Of a stretch of 41,086 bases of DNA, positions 15,901 to 24,559 are shown piece after piece. The notes under the pieces were generated by a model. The model made no database searches, was not told where the DNA came from, and saw nothing but the letters and a program-made list of their open reading frames with translations. How positions within the stretch are numbered: position 1 is the stretch's first letter; every line of letters starts with the position of its first letter. Position numbers and translations under genes: made by a program. The DNA comes from Candidatus Eisenbacteria bacterium RBG_16_71_46 (GTDB taxonomy: Bacteria; Eisenbacteria; RBG-16-71-46), in NCBI GenBank assembly GCA_001780165.1, contig MFFQ01000006.1:4255-45340 (forward strand), read 5' to 3'.

Positions 15901-17904
15901 ATGCGATATCGCACTTGCACGTTGTCATTCCTGGTCGCCGCACTCGCGATCGCGGCGCCGAACGCGGCCCAGATGATCCGGGCCGATGGCGCCCAACCGT
16001 CGATTCAGCAGTTCCTGAAAATTCGTTCGCCTCAATCGGCCACCTACCTGCCGGACGGCTCGCTGCTGGTGCGCGACCGGCCCGAGGGCGTGTATCAGCT
16101 CTATCAGGTCGTGCCGGAGAGGAAGGGCGAGGCGCTGTCGTACGAGCCGGGCGTCGCCACCTTCACCAAGCTCACCGACTATCCCGACGGCCTTGCCGGC
16201 TTCTCGGCGTCGCCCGACGGCAAGCACGTGATCCTGATGCACGCTCCGGGCGGCAACGAATACACCGCGCTGAGCCTGCTCGAGCTGCCCGCCAAGCCGG
16301 GGACTCAGCCGAAGACGCTGCTCTCCAAGCCACGTGTCCAGGCGCGCGTCAACCTGTGGCTCCGGGACGGTTCCGGGTTCGTCTATTCGGCCAACGACGA
16401 CAGCCCCACGGACTTCAACCTCTATCGCTGGGACCTGGCGGCGGGCAAGAGCACGCGCATTCTCGCCGAGAAGGGCGCCTGGGGCGCCGCCGACGTGTCC
16501 GCCGACGGGTCGCGCCTGCTGGTGAGCCGTTACGTGTCGGCGTCGGACGCGCACGTCTACGAGCTGGACGTGAAGCGCGGCAAGCTCCAGGAGCTGACGA
16601 TCAAGCCGGCCGACGGCACGGCGGCCGGCGAGCTGGCCGGCTACATGCCCGGCGAGCGCGCGGTGCTCATGACCTCCGACCTCGAGGACGGCAAGTCGAA
16701 GCTGTTCGTGCGCGATCTCGAGTCCGGCAAGGTGCGCAAGCCGATCGCGTCGCTCGACCGCTTCGAGCTCGACGGCGCCGAGGTCAACGAGACGCGGCAG
16801 TTCATGGTCGCGATCGCAAACCAGAGCGGATTCGGCGTCATGACGGCGTATTCGCTGCCCGACTTCAAGCCGATCGCGCTGCCCGAGATGGAGCGCGGCG
16901 TGGTCTTCCCGCTGCGATTCGGGGGAGTGACGCTGGTGTGGACGAACAGCAGCGGCCGCACGGCGAGCGCCGCCTACGCCACGACCTTCGACCCCAAGGG
17001 CGGGGCTCCGATCACGCGTCAGATTACCTGGGCCGACGACCAGGGTGTGGACCTGTCGTCGTTCTCGTTGCCCGAGCTGGTCACCTACAAGAGTTTCGAC
17101 GGGCTCGAGATCACGGCGCTGCTCTACCTGCCGACGGGCTACGTCAAGGGAACGCCGATCCCGTTCGTGATCGACTACCACGGCGGGCCCGAGGGCCAGC
17201 ATCGTCCTGGCTTCTATCCGACCGACCAGTACCTGCTGTCGCGCGGCTACGGCATGTTGATGCCGAACGTGCGCGGCAGCACCGGCTTCGGCCGCGGGTT
17301 CCAGATGCTGGACAACTACAAGCAGCGCTGGGACAGCGTGAAGGACGGCGTGGCGGCCGCCGAGTGGCTGGTCGCCAACGGTTATGCGACGCCGAGCCGG
17401 ATCGCCTCGACCGGCGGCTCGTACGGCGGCTACATGTCGGTGGCGTGCGTGGTCGAGGACCAGGAGCGGGTGGATCGCGGCGAGCGCCAGGAGCGCATGT
17501 TCGGCGCGTGCGTCGACTTGGTCGGCGTCGTCAACCTCAAGACCTTCCTCGAGAAGACCGCCGATTACCGCCGCGCGCTGCGCGAGGTCGAATACGGTCC
17601 GCTCAGCGATCCCGAGTTCCTCACCAGCGTCTCGCCGGTCCACAAGGCCGACAAGATCAACGTGCCGATGTTCATCGCGCACGGCTTCAACGATCCGCGC
17701 GTGCCGGTCGAAGAGGCGATGCAACTCGCCGTGGCGCTCAAGGACCGCGGGCAGAGTCCGCGCGTGTTCATCGCGCCCGACGAGGGCCACGGGTTCCAGA
17801 AGCTCGACAACCGGATCTACTACTACGAGCGCATGGCCGCATTCCTCGACGAGACCATCGGCCGGGGCGCCGCGCCGAAGGGCGGAGTCGCGGAATCGCA
17901 GTAG
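15901..17904 (+). CDS. Secreted S9-family prolyl oligopeptidase-like serine peptidase
   Basis: 667 residues. The ATG at 15901 has GGAG seven bases upstream and begins a signal peptide (TLSFLVAALAIAAPNAAQ). A beta-propeller of WD40/PD40-like blades fills about residues 35-400, and an alpha/beta-hydrolase peptidase domain about 410-655. The catalytic triad is visible: Ser507 in GGSYGGY, Asp598 in GFNDPRVP and His630 in EGHGF. The length matches the S9 family (acylaminoacyl- and dipeptidyl-peptidases). It would cleave short peptides in the periplasm or outside. The upstream frame is open as far as 15259 but without support. A strong hairpin at 18123-18150 may terminate the gene. Confidence 0.93.
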   Translation: MRYRTCTLSFLVAALAIAAPNAAQMIRADGAQPSIQQFLKIRSPQSATYLPDGSLLVRDRPEGVYQLYQVVPERKGEALSYEPGVATFTKLTDYPDGLAGFSASPDGKHVILMHAPGGNEYTALSLLELPAKPGTQPKTLLSKPRVQARVNLWLRDGSGFVYSANDDSPTDFNLYRWDLAAGKSTRILAEKGAWGAADVSADGSRLLVSRYVSASDAHVYELDVKRGKLQELTIKPADGTAAGELAGYMPGERAVLMTSDLEDGKSKLFVRDLESGKVRKPIASLDRFELDGAEVNETRQFMVAIANQSGFGVMTAYSLPDFKPIALPEMERGVVFPLRFGGVTLVWTNSSGRTASAAYATTFDPKGGAPITRQITWADDQGVDLSSFSLPELVTYKSFDGLEITALLYLPTGYVKGTPIPFVIDYHGGPEGQHRPGFYPTDQYLLSRGYGMLMPNVRGSTGFGRGFQMLDNYKQRWDSVKDGVAAAEWLVANGYATPSRIASTGGSYGGYMSVACVVEDQERVDRGERQERMFGACVDLVGVVNLKTFLEKTADYRRALREVEYGPLSDPEFLTSVSPVHKADKINVPMFIAHGFNDPRVPVEEAMQLAVALKDRGQSPRVFIAPDEGHGFQKLDNRIYYYERMAAFLDETIGRGAAPKGGVAESQ

Positions 17905-18246
17905 CGGCGGCGGGCGATAGTGCAGCGTCCGATCGCCTTCGCGCTCGAGGGCGTGCGGCCGAATCTGGTAGTGGGCCGCGCCTTCGAGGTGCACTTCGCG
18001 CCGGCGCGCCCGGGGGCCGCGGAGCGGGATTCCCGCTCCCCGCTACGGCAGGGGCCCGGATGTCACGTGCGGGTGAGGCCGCCTTCGCCGCGCTCGCACA
18101 CTGAACCCGAGCTCGAAACGGAACGGCCGCCCGGCACCCCGGGCGGCCGTCTTCGTGTGTGCCGACTTTGTGACCGACCGGGGGCTCTGGCGCCACGGTG
18201 GGGTGGAAGAGTATCCTCGCCGCGGTGGCCGAGGGGGTCCCGCACC
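17905..18246. other. Intergenic region with terminator-like hairpin
   Basis: 342 bp. The frame of the following MoaD-like gene stays open upstream from a GTG at 17920 and translates to VQRPIAFALEGVRPNLVV then low-complexity sequence. I see no domain in it and it runs through the hairpin at 18123, so I do not call it a gene. Confidence 0.5.
18123..18150 (+). terminator. Terminator-like hairpin after the S9 peptidase gene
   Basis: A perfect 12-bp stem (18123-18134 with 18139-18150) and a 4-nt CACC loop are followed by CTTCGTGTGTG. The tail is only weakly T-rich, as is usual in very high G+C genomes. Confidence 0.65.
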
Positions 18247-18534
18247 ATGGCTCGATCGACGACCATCACGATTGTCGTTCCAGGCGCCCTGCGCCAGTAC
18301 TGCGAGGGCGCCTCGGAGTTGTTCCTGTCGGCGCCGACCGTGCGCGACGCGCTGGCACAGCTCGAACGGAGCCACCCATCCCTGTACGGCGGGGTCTGCG
18401 ACGAGACCGGTCGCGTGCGCCGCCACGTGAACTTGTTCGTGAACTCGCACCACGTGCGCGACCGGGAAGGGCTCGACACGGCGCTCCAGCCGGGAGACGT
18501 CCTCACGATCCTGCCCGCGGTCTCAGGAGGCTGA
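18247..18534 (+). CDS. MoaD/ThiS-like ubiquitin-fold protein
   Basis: 95 residues; ATG at 18247, GAGGGG about ten bases upstream. The pattern is a MoaD/ThiS beta-grasp protein: an N-terminal strand TTITIVVPGALRQYC, the helix VRDALAQLERSHP, a strand with VNLFVNSHHV, and the C-terminal GDVLTILPAVSGG. The free C-terminal Gly-Gly is the site where MoaD/ThiS proteins are adenylated and thiocarboxylated by an E1-like enzyme. No MoaB/ThiF-type E1, MoaE or ThiG lies in the window, so it is unlikely to be part of a local molybdopterin or thiamine operon. Two bases separate its stop from the start of the propeller gene, with AGGAGG inside its own 3' end. Confidence 0.88.
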   Translation: MARSTTITIVVPGALRQYCEGASELFLSAPTVRDALAQLERSHPSLYGGVCDETGRVRRHVNLFVNSHHVRDREGLDTALQPGDVLTILPAVSGG

Positions 18535-18536
18535 AC

Positions 18537-19649
18537 ATGGCGGAGCGCGTCGTTCTCTCGATCGGAACCAAGAAGGGCCTGTTCGTCGCGGAGGCGGCGA
18601 AGAGCCGCGGCAGCTTTGCGCTGCGTGGGCCCTTCGGGCCGGGGGTGGGCGTGTACTCGGCGCTGATCGACACGCGCGGCACGCCGCGCCTCTATGCCTC
18701 GAGCTGCAACCCCTTCTTCGGCATGAAGGTCCTGCGCTCGAGCGACCTCGGGAAAACGTTCAAGGAGACGGCCGCGGCCCCCGCGTTCCCCAAGGACGAC
18801 GGGCGGGCGCTCGCCAACATCTGGTCGCTCGAGACCGGCGACGGCAAGAAGGAGCTGTGGTGCGGCGTCGAGCCGGCGTCGCTCTTCCGGAGCGAGGATG
18901 GCGGTGACTCCTGGGAGATGGTGCCGGGCATCAGCAACCACGAGCACGCCCGGAAGTGGCAGCCGGGGGCCGGCGGGCTCTGCATGCACACCATCCTGCG
19001 CGACGGCAACCGCGTGCACCTCGGAATCTCCACCGGCGGGCACTACCTGAGCGAAGACGGCGGCGCGACCTTCAAGGCCTCCAACCAGGGGGTCGGCGCC
19101 GGCTTCGTGCCCGATCCCTATCCCGAATTCGGCCAGTGTGTGCACAAGATCGCGCGTCACGAGGACGCGCCCGGGCGGCTCTACATGCAGAACCATGGCG
19201 GCTGGTCCGAATGGTCGGGGCCCGGGGGCCCAAGGCCGGACATCGGCGTGCTGCGCAGCGACGACCACGGCCGCACCTGGCGGTCCATCGCCAAGGGACT
19301 GCCGTCCGACTTCGGCTTCCCGATCGTCGTGCACCCGCAAGACGCCGACACGGTGTACGTGATGCCGCTCGAGCCGATGACGCGCACCTGTCCCGGCGGG
19401 AGCCCCGCGGTGTGGCGCAGCGAAGACGGAGGGGACTCGTGGCGGCGGCTCGCCCGCGGGCTGCCCAAGAAGCGGAGCTACTTCACGGTCCTGCGCGACG
19501 CGATGGGCGCGGACCGGCTCAAGACCCCCGCGCTCTACTTCGGCACCACGACCGGCCAGCTCTGGATCGGGCGGGAGGGCGGCGAGGAATGGGAGTGCCT
19601 CTACGACTCGCTCCCGCCGATCCATTGCGTGAAGGTCGCGGTGGTGTGA
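18537..19649 (+). CDS. Cytoplasmic Asp-box (BNR/sialidase-like) beta-propeller protein
   Basis: 370 residues; ATG at 18537, two bases after the MoaD-like stop, with AGGAGG six bases upstream. Five Asp-box motifs (S-x-D-x-G-x-[TS]-[WF]) are visible: SSDLGKTF, SEDGGDSW, SEDGGATF, SDDHGRTW and SEDGGDSW, the mark of sialidase/BNR-type propellers. The enzymatic residues of sialidases (Arg triad, FRIP) are not evident, so hydrolase activity is doubtful. There is no signal peptide (starts MAERVVLSIGTKKGLFVAE), which suggests a cytoplasmic location, unusual for secreted BNR proteins. Tight coupling to a Gly-Gly ubiquitin-fold protein suggests the two act together; how is unknown. Confidence 0.88.
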   Translation: MAERVVLSIGTKKGLFVAEAAKSRGSFALRGPFGPGVGVYSALIDTRGTPRLYASSCNPFFGMKVLRSSDLGKTFKETAAAPAFPKDDGRALANIWSLETGDGKKELWCGVEPASLFRSEDGGDSWEMVPGISNHEHARKWQPGAGGLCMHTILRDGNRVHLGISTGGHYLSEDGGATFKASNQGVGAGFVPDPYPEFGQCVHKIARHEDAPGRLYMQNHGGWSEWSGPGGPRPDIGVLRSDDHGRTWRSIAKGLPSDFGFPIVVHPQDADTVYVMPLEPMTRTCPGGSPAVWRSEDGGDSWRRLARGLPKKRSYFTVLRDAMGADRLKTPALYFGTTTGQLWIGREGGEEWECLYDSLPPIHCVKVAVV

Positions 19650-19779
19650 GTCCCGCCGCGACGGCGAAGCTGGCGGACGAGACGGGGTCCGTGGGAGAAC
19701 GGGCCATCTACCTCCACGTGGTGGGCAGCCAGCGTGTCCCAAGCCGCCACCGCCGGCTCTTCTCGGCGCCCGCGGGTCG

Positions 19780-21183
19780 CTACCTCACCTCATCGCGCGC
19801 CCTCCGGAAGTCTCCGATCCGGTCGCCGATGGCAGCGGGCTTCGAATCCAGCGGCGCGGGAGACGCCATCGTGCCGCTCACGTCGATCCCGCAGAACCAC
19901 CCCTGGTAGGATTCTCCGCTGATCTCGTAATGGGTCGTGCCCCCACAGTACATCTTCCCTCCATCGTAGAAGCCGGAGTTGAATCCGGATGCGTAGGTGT
20001 CATCGCCAAACGTGAGATTGGCCAGCAGTTCTCCGGTCGCCGGGGCGAGCTTCGCGATCCATCCGTATCCGAGTATCTCTTTGGTGTTGGACTTCATGAA
20101 GCTCGCGCCGTCGCCCATGAAGTACACCTCATCGTGGACCGGAACGACGAAGTCGAAGCGATCGGAACGATCGGACAAGCGAACGACGCTGGACCACACG
20201 AGGTCTCCCGCAAACGTGAGCCGCGCGGCCAGTCCCGACCTCCAGTAGCCCCCGCTCGAAGGCGGGCTCTTGGCCGCGTCGTCGGTGTCCCCGCTGACGT
20301 AAAGGCGGTCGCCGGAGATCAGAAGGTCGGTGGTCGCGCAGGAGGGTCCCGCCCCGGCGATCTCGCGGCTCCAGTCGAGCGTCGCGGAGGTCAGCCCCGG
20401 GTACTCGACCGTGACTCGGTGGACCTTGATCGCGCCATTGGTGCCGATGTCCACCGAAGATGCCGCGATGAGCGTGAGCGCTCCACCACTCGGCCCCGCG
20501 GGATCCAGGACGACGTCGGTGAACATGCAGTTGCTCATCGTGGTCAGGACCAGGCAGGATCGCTTCGCGAGACGACCGTCGTCGGTCAGGGCGATCGTGG
20601 CCACGAGCGGATTGGCGCGGGCCGCGGTCCGCTCCCCGCCCACGACGACGAACGCCGAGTCCGAGATCACCGCGACTCCGTTCACCCAGACATCCGAGCT
20701 GTCGGAGGAGAATAGCTCGGTCTGCGCCATGCTCCCGGACGACGTGAAGAGCCACGCGTACCCGAGCTCGCTCGCGCCGTCGCCGTCCGTGTCGTGCTTG
20801 CCGACCACCAGCATCCCGTTGGGAGCCGAACACGTCGCCGAGAGCGGAACCACCTGTCGCAGCGTGTAGGGCAGCCGCGTGTACCATTGGACGTTCCCCG
20901 ACGCGCCCAGACCTCCGATCACGCCATGGCCGTCGAGCCAGCCGCGGAAGCCGCAGCCCGACGGGCCCGCGGGCCTCATCTCGTAGATCGAACTCCAACT
21001 CGCCTGATTGCCGATCAACGACTGCATCTGGATTCGCGCGTTGGCGTTGGGTTTCACCGGATTGACCGCCGGCGTCGACTTGGCCCCCGGCTCGGTCGGC
21101 GAGTCCTTGGAGCAACTCGCCAGCGCCATGACCGCGAGCGAAAGCGCGAGCAGCCCCACGGCCGTCGTCTTGATGGGAGTCAT
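19780..21183 (-). CDS. Large lipoprotein, probable beta-propeller-like, unknown function
   Basis: 467 residues; ATG at 21183 with GGAGG six bases upstream. The leader ends in the lipobox L-A-S-C (Cys24), followed by a Ser/Thr/Pro linker (KDSPTEPGAKSTP). The rest is beta-rich with repeated blocks of the type GDRLYVSGDTDD, AFVVVGGERT and YGWIAKLAPATGELL, resembling the PQQ-like or SBBP-type propellers in which each blade reports on quantities. I see no catalytic motif. It would be lipid-anchored in the envelope. The outer-membrane protein gene lies 106 bp upstream in the same direction and may be co-transcribed. Confidence 0.75.
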   Translation of the reverse strand: MTPIKTTAVGLLALSLAVMALASCSKDSPTEPGAKSTPAVNPVKPNANARIQMQSLIGNQASWSSIYEMRPAGPSGCGFRGWLDGHGVIGGLGASGNVQWYTRLPYTLRQVVPLSATCSAPNGMLVVGKHDTDGDGASELGYAWLFTSSGSMAQTELFSSDSSDVWVNGVAVISDSAFVVVGGERTAARANPLVATIALTDDGRLAKRSCLVLTTMSNCMFTDVVLDPAGPSGGALTLIAASSVDIGTNGAIKVHRVTVEYPGLTSATLDWSREIAGAGPSCATTDLLISGDRLYVSGDTDDAAKSPPSSGGYWRSGLAARLTFAGDLVWSSVVRLSDRSDRFDFVVPVHDEVYFMGDGASFMKSNTKEILGYGWIAKLAPATGELLANLTFGDDTYASGFNSGFYDGGKMYCGGTTHYEISGESYQGWFCGIDVSGTMASPAPLDSKPAAIGDRIGDFRRARDEVR

Positions 21184-21289
21184 CACGGCCTCCTCTCTCC
21201 GAGCCTCGGCTCGGAGACCAGCATGCTGTTCGATCATTGCCCGGGGTGGCCGCGCGATTCCCGAGTCCGCGCGGCGTTGCCCGAGCGCG

Positions 21290-21961
21290 CTATTCCCCGC
21301 CCCAGCGGTAGTTCAGACCCAACGAGAAGCTGAGGTGGTCCAGCCGCGGCGTCGCGACCTCGTGTCCGGTCGGGCCATACCGGTCCAGCAGGACATTCGC
21401 CTTCTCCTCGACTTTCGCCATGCCACCGAAGGGCATCCTCCAGCCCACGGACACCTCGACCGATCCCGGGTCACCGCGGAATGGGAAGATCTCGGCTCCG
21501 GCCAGCCAGGCGAGGCCCAGGACGGGCTCGTACTCCACGGCCTTCTGGATCTTGCCCTCTTGCTCCGGCTCGAACACCGCGACCGCCGAGGCATTGCTCT
21601 TCAACAGCACCGACAGCTTCGGCCGGATCGGGCTCCGCGGGTTCAGGAGGAGCGCGGAGCCGCCGACCGCGTAGGTGGGCCTCCAGACGAAGGGCTCCGT
21701 GCCGAAGGCCGCCTCGGCCGTCAGGTAGTCCGTGCCGATGAACCCCCGGAACCCCATGGTCGCGTACTGCGATCCGAACCCCGCGCCGAACCCCAGTACG
21801 ATCCCCTCGCTGCCGGCTTCCCACCGCGGCCCCAAGCCGTCGCCGGTCTCGGCCGGAGTTGGGCTCGCCGCCAGCACCGTCACCGCGCACGCGAGAACCG
21901 CGCCGGCCCAGCAGGTCGCCACCCGGCGCGGGAACCCATGCCTCCAGCGCTCCGTAGCCAT
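21290..21961 (-). CDS. Outer-membrane beta-barrel-like protein
   Basis: 223 residues from the ATG at 21961 (GGGGGTG upstream). A twin-basic-rich start and a hydrophobic stretch (AGAVLACAVTVLAASPTPA) form a signal peptide. The mature part has alternating aromatic/small strands (GFGAGFGSQYATMGFRGF, VEVSVGWRMPFGG) and ends in LSFSLGLNYRWGGE, a typical barrel end-strand though the very last residue is Glu instead of Phe. Function unknown; probably an outer-membrane protein of about ten strands. Confidence 0.68.
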   Translation of the reverse strand: MATERWRHGFPRRVATCWAGAVLACAVTVLAASPTPAETGDGLGPRWEAGSEGIVLGFGAGFGSQYATMGFRGFIGTDYLTAEAAFGTEPFVWRPTYAVGGSALLLNPRSPIRPKLSVLLKSNASAVAVFEPEQEGKIQKAVEYEPVLGLAWLAGAEIFPFRGDPGSVEVSVGWRMPFGGMAKVEEKANVLLDRYGPTGHEVATPRLDHLSFSLGLNYRWGGE

Positions 21962-22541
21962 CGGTCACCCCCGTTCCAGACCTCGGTTCCCGGTCAGACG
22001 CACGGCCACGCTGGGGCGCTGGAGCCTCACTCCCGGGGCTCCGGAGCGGTCCGTTTCGGGGGAAGCGGCCCGCTGCAGCATGGATCGCGCCATCTTCTTC
22101 AGGCGGTCTGGCGCGATGGGCATTCCGTTGTGCGCGAGCGAGATTCACCTGCCTACCGGCGCGAACCGGGACGATGGCAGGCAACCGCGGCCTGCCAGGC
22201 TTGGTAGCGCCCTCGTCAGATTTGGCAGCCCCGGCGTCACCCTTGAATGGGCCCCCGAAGGGCCGGGAGAGCGCCAGGGTCGTGATACCGGCCGCGCGCG
22301 GATTCGCGGGCTCGCGGGGCGCTTCCCCGCCGCATGGAGCTTCGCGCGGCGGCCGTTGGCGAAGCCTCGATTGGCCAGGGATCATCCCGGCGTCGTAGAC
22401 TGCCGGCGCAGGAGGCCGCGCCCGCAAGCCCGAGAGGTCGGCGGGCCCGCGCGACCTCCGAATCGTTCGCAGGAGTCTCGGCCGGAGGCTCGGGAGCGCT
22501 CCCGGCACGCTCTTTACGCTTCGACTTCGTGGAGGTCCGTC
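21962..22541. other. Divergent intergenic region with two hairpins
   Basis: 580 bp between the divergent outer-membrane and VOC genes. Two inverted repeats stand out: 22084-22092 with 22109-22117 (9 bp, 16-nt loop) and 22175-22182 with 22190-22197 (8 bp, 7-nt loop AACCGCG). Open frames here lack domains. Promoters for both genes should lie here; none is recognisable. Confidence 0.5.
22175..22197. repeat. Short inverted repeat, possible operator or terminator
   Basis: TGGCAGGC and GCCTGCCA around AACCGCG, 8 perfect pairs. It lies about 345 bp upstream of the VOC gene and 210 bp from the outer-membrane gene start. Too far from either start to be a clear operator. Confidence 0.35.
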
Positions 22542-23657
22542 ATGTCCGACGCCGCAGTCCGCGGGCGCTTTGTCTGGCACGAACTCATGACCACCGATCC
22601 CGAGGCCGCCGCGGCCTTCTACACGCGCGTGGTCGGCTGGACGACGCAGGCCTGGCAGCAGAACCCGTCCTACTCCATGTTCGTCGCGAAGGGTGTGCCG
22701 ATGGCGGGGTTGATGATGCTGCCCGAGGACGCGAAGGCGATGGGAGCCCCGCCTAGCTGGCTGACCTACATCGGCACGCCCGACGTGGACCAGACCGCGC
22801 GCCTCGCCGCCGCGCTCGGGGGCGCCGTGGTGAAGGAGCCGACGGACATCCCCAGCGTCGGCCGCTTCGCGGTGATCGCCGATCCGCAGGGGGCGGTGTT
22901 CGCGGCCTTTACCCCGGCGCAGGGTCCGATGGGTGACGGCAAGCCGACCCTGGGGGACTTCTCCTGGCACGAGCTGGCTACCACCGATTCTCAGGCCGCC
23001 TTCGCCTTCTACGAGCGCCTCTTCGGGTGGGAGAGAACCGGGTCCATGGACATGGGCCCCGGGTTGGGGACCTACCAGATGTACGGTCGCGGTGGAGTGG
23101 CCATGGGGGGGATGTACGACAAGCCGGCGAGCATGTCGGCCCCGTCCCATTGGCTGCCCTACGCGATGGTCGCGGATTCGAAGCAGGCCGCGGAGACCGT
23201 CAGGAGGCTGGGCGGCCAGGTCTGGAACGGGCCCATGGAGGTCCCGGGCGGCGATTGGATCGCCATGTGCCTCGACCCGCACGGTGTGCGCTTCGCTGTC
23301 CACTCGCTGAAGTCAGCGGCGAGGCAGGAACCGGCGGCGGCGCCCAAGAAGACGGCGAAATCCAAGACAAAGCCCAAGGCCAAGGCGAAGCGCAGGGCCA
23401 AGGCGAAGCCCAAGGCCAAAGCGAAGCCCAAGGCCAAAGCGGCGAGGAAGCCGGTCCGGAAGAAGACCGCGAAGCTCAGGAAGGTCTCCCGGGCGAAGGC
23501 GGGGCGCAAGAAGACGGCGAGAGGTGGGGCGGCGAAGCGGCGCACGGCGCGCAAGCCCGCACGCAAGGCGAAGCCCGCACGCAAGGCGTCGCGGCGCCGG
23601 GCGCCGGCCAAATCGCGGGCCCGGAAGGGCGCCGGTGCCACAAGAAGACGGCGGTAG
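22542..23657 (+). CDS. Two-domain VOC (glyoxalase-like) protein with a histone-H1-like Lys/Ala/Pro tail
   Basis: 371 residues; ATG at 22542 behind GGAGGTCCG. Two VOC domains in tandem (about 8-125 and 132-258) open with near-identical strands RFVWHELMTTDPEAAAAFY and DFSWHELATTDSQAAFAFY; the His of WHEL is a candidate metal ligand in each. Such proteins resemble CFP-30B-like and glyoxalase/bleomycin-resistance families. From about residue 263 the last 108 residues are almost only Lys, Ala, Arg and Pro (PKAKAK blocks), like histone H1 or bacterial Hc1/AlgP tails that bind DNA or other polyanions. The tail is encoded by tandem DNA repeats. No internal stop or frame change separates the two parts. 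ProC follows after 33 bp. Confidence 0.9.
   Translation: MSDAAVRGRFVWHELMTTDPEAAAAFYTRVVGWTTQAWQQNPSYSMFVAKGVPMAGLMMLPEDAKAMGAPPSWLTYIGTPDVDQTARLAAALGGAVVKEPTDIPSVGRFAVIADPQGAVFAAFTPAQGPMGDGKPTLGDFSWHELATTDSQAAFAFYERLFGWERTGSMDMGPGLGTYQMYGRGGVAMGGMYDKPASMSAPSHWLPYAMVADSKQAAETVRRLGGQVWNGPMEVPGGDWIAMCLDPHGVRFAVHSLKSAARQEPAAAPKKTAKSKTKPKAKAKRRAKAKPKAKAKPKAKAARKPVRKKTAKLRKVSRAKAGRKKTARGGAAKRRTARKPARKAKPARKASRRRAPAKSRARKGAGATRRRR
23371..23442 (+). repeat. Four tandem 18-bp repeats in the VOC tail
   Basis: Four units of the type AGCCCAAGGCCAAGGCGA start at 23371, 23389, 23407 and 23425 and encode the PKAKAK blocks. A second pair of 18-bp repeats (AAGCCCGCACGCAAGGCG) lies at 23553-23588. Copy number is likely to vary between strains. 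Confidence 0.85.
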
Positions 23658-23690
23658 GCGCGTGGCGTCGACCGCCCAGAGGGTCGCCTC

Positions 23691-24506
23691 GTGCTGAAGG
23701 ACCGCAGGCTCGCGGTGCTCGGGGCCGGCAAGCTCGGCGAGACGCTCATTCAGGGGCTGCTCGAGGCGGGCGCGATCGACCGCTCCCGGGTGACGGTCAC
23801 CACCGCGCACGGGCCGCGGCTGGAACTGGTGCGCGAGCGTCTCGGCGTGGCGGGGACGCTCTCGAACGCCGAAGCGGTCCAGGACGCGGACATCGTGCTA
23901 CTCGCGGTCAAGCCGCAGCAGGTGCCGCTGGTCATGTCGGAGATCGGCGGGGTGCTCCGTCCTTCGCAGCTGCTGATCTCGGTCGCCGCGTCGGTGAGCG
24001 CCGCCTTCATCGAAAAGCACCTGCGCGAGCCGGTGCCGGTGGTGCGGGCCATGCCCAACACGCCGTGCCTGATCCGCGTGGGCATGACCGGGATCGCGAT
24101 GGGCAAGCACGCGCGCCAGGAACACCTCGAGATCGCCCGCCGGATCTTCGAGGCCGTGGGGCGCACGGTGATCGCGGACGAGAAGCACATGGACGCGATC
24201 ACCGCCCTGTCGGCGAGCGGCCCCGCCTACATCTACATCATCATCGAGTCGCTGGCGGAGGCGGGCGTCAAGGTGGGGCTGCCGCGCGACATGGCCACCG
24301 AGTTGGCGGCGCAGACCGTGGTCGGCGCGGGGGAGATGGTGCTGCGCACCGGCGAGCACCCGGCCAAGCTCAAGGACATGGTCACCACGCCGGCGGGCTG
24401 CACCATCGACGGCATCCTCGAGCTCGAGGACGGCGGCCTGAGGGTGACGCTCATCAAGGCGGTGGTGTGCGCCACCCGCCGCGCCCGGGAGCTGCTGGAG
24501 AGCTGA
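23691..24506 (+). CDS. proC: Pyrroline-5-carboxylate reductase
   Basis: 271 residues from a GTG at 23691 (GAGGG about eight bases upstream); no better start exists. Reduces 1-pyrroline-5-carboxylate to proline with NAD(P)H, the last step of proline synthesis, in the cytoplasm. The Rossmann motif is GAGKLGETLI (residues 11-20), followed by VLLAVKPQQ and VVRAMPNTPC. The C-terminal dimerisation domain has the conserved signature LSASGPAYIY and, near the end, MVTTPAGCTIDGILELE (P5CR signature). The length is normal for the family. It is the second gene of a plus-strand run 22542-26920 with gaps of 33-111 bp, though its neighbours have no obvious link to proline. Confidence 0.96.
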   Translation: MLKDRRLAVLGAGKLGETLIQGLLEAGAIDRSRVTVTTAHGPRLELVRERLGVAGTLSNAEAVQDADIVLLAVKPQQVPLVMSEIGGVLRPSQLLISVAASVSAAFIEKHLREPVPVVRAMPNTPCLIRVGMTGIAMGKHARQEHLEIARRIFEAVGRTVIADEKHMDAITALSASGPAYIYIIIESLAEAGVKVGLPRDMATELAAQTVVGAGEMVLRTGEHPAKLKDMVTTPAGCTIDGILELEDGGLRVTLIKAVVCATRRARELLES

Positions 24507-24559
24507 ACCCGCCCGGCCCGCGCCGGCCGCAGCCTGGGCCCCGCCCGAAGGGAGTGCTC

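Noticed and set aside
17920-18246. Upstream extension of the MoaD-like gene from a GTG
   Set aside because: It would run through the terminator-like hairpin at 18123 and adds no domain; MoaD proteins are about 80-95 residues, as from the ATG at 18247.
19723-19770. Possible fifth copy of the intergenic element (GGCAGCCAGCGTGTCC ... CTTCTCGG)
   Set aside because: Only about 12-15 bases match and the hairpin is reduced to five pairs; chance similarity cannot be excluded.
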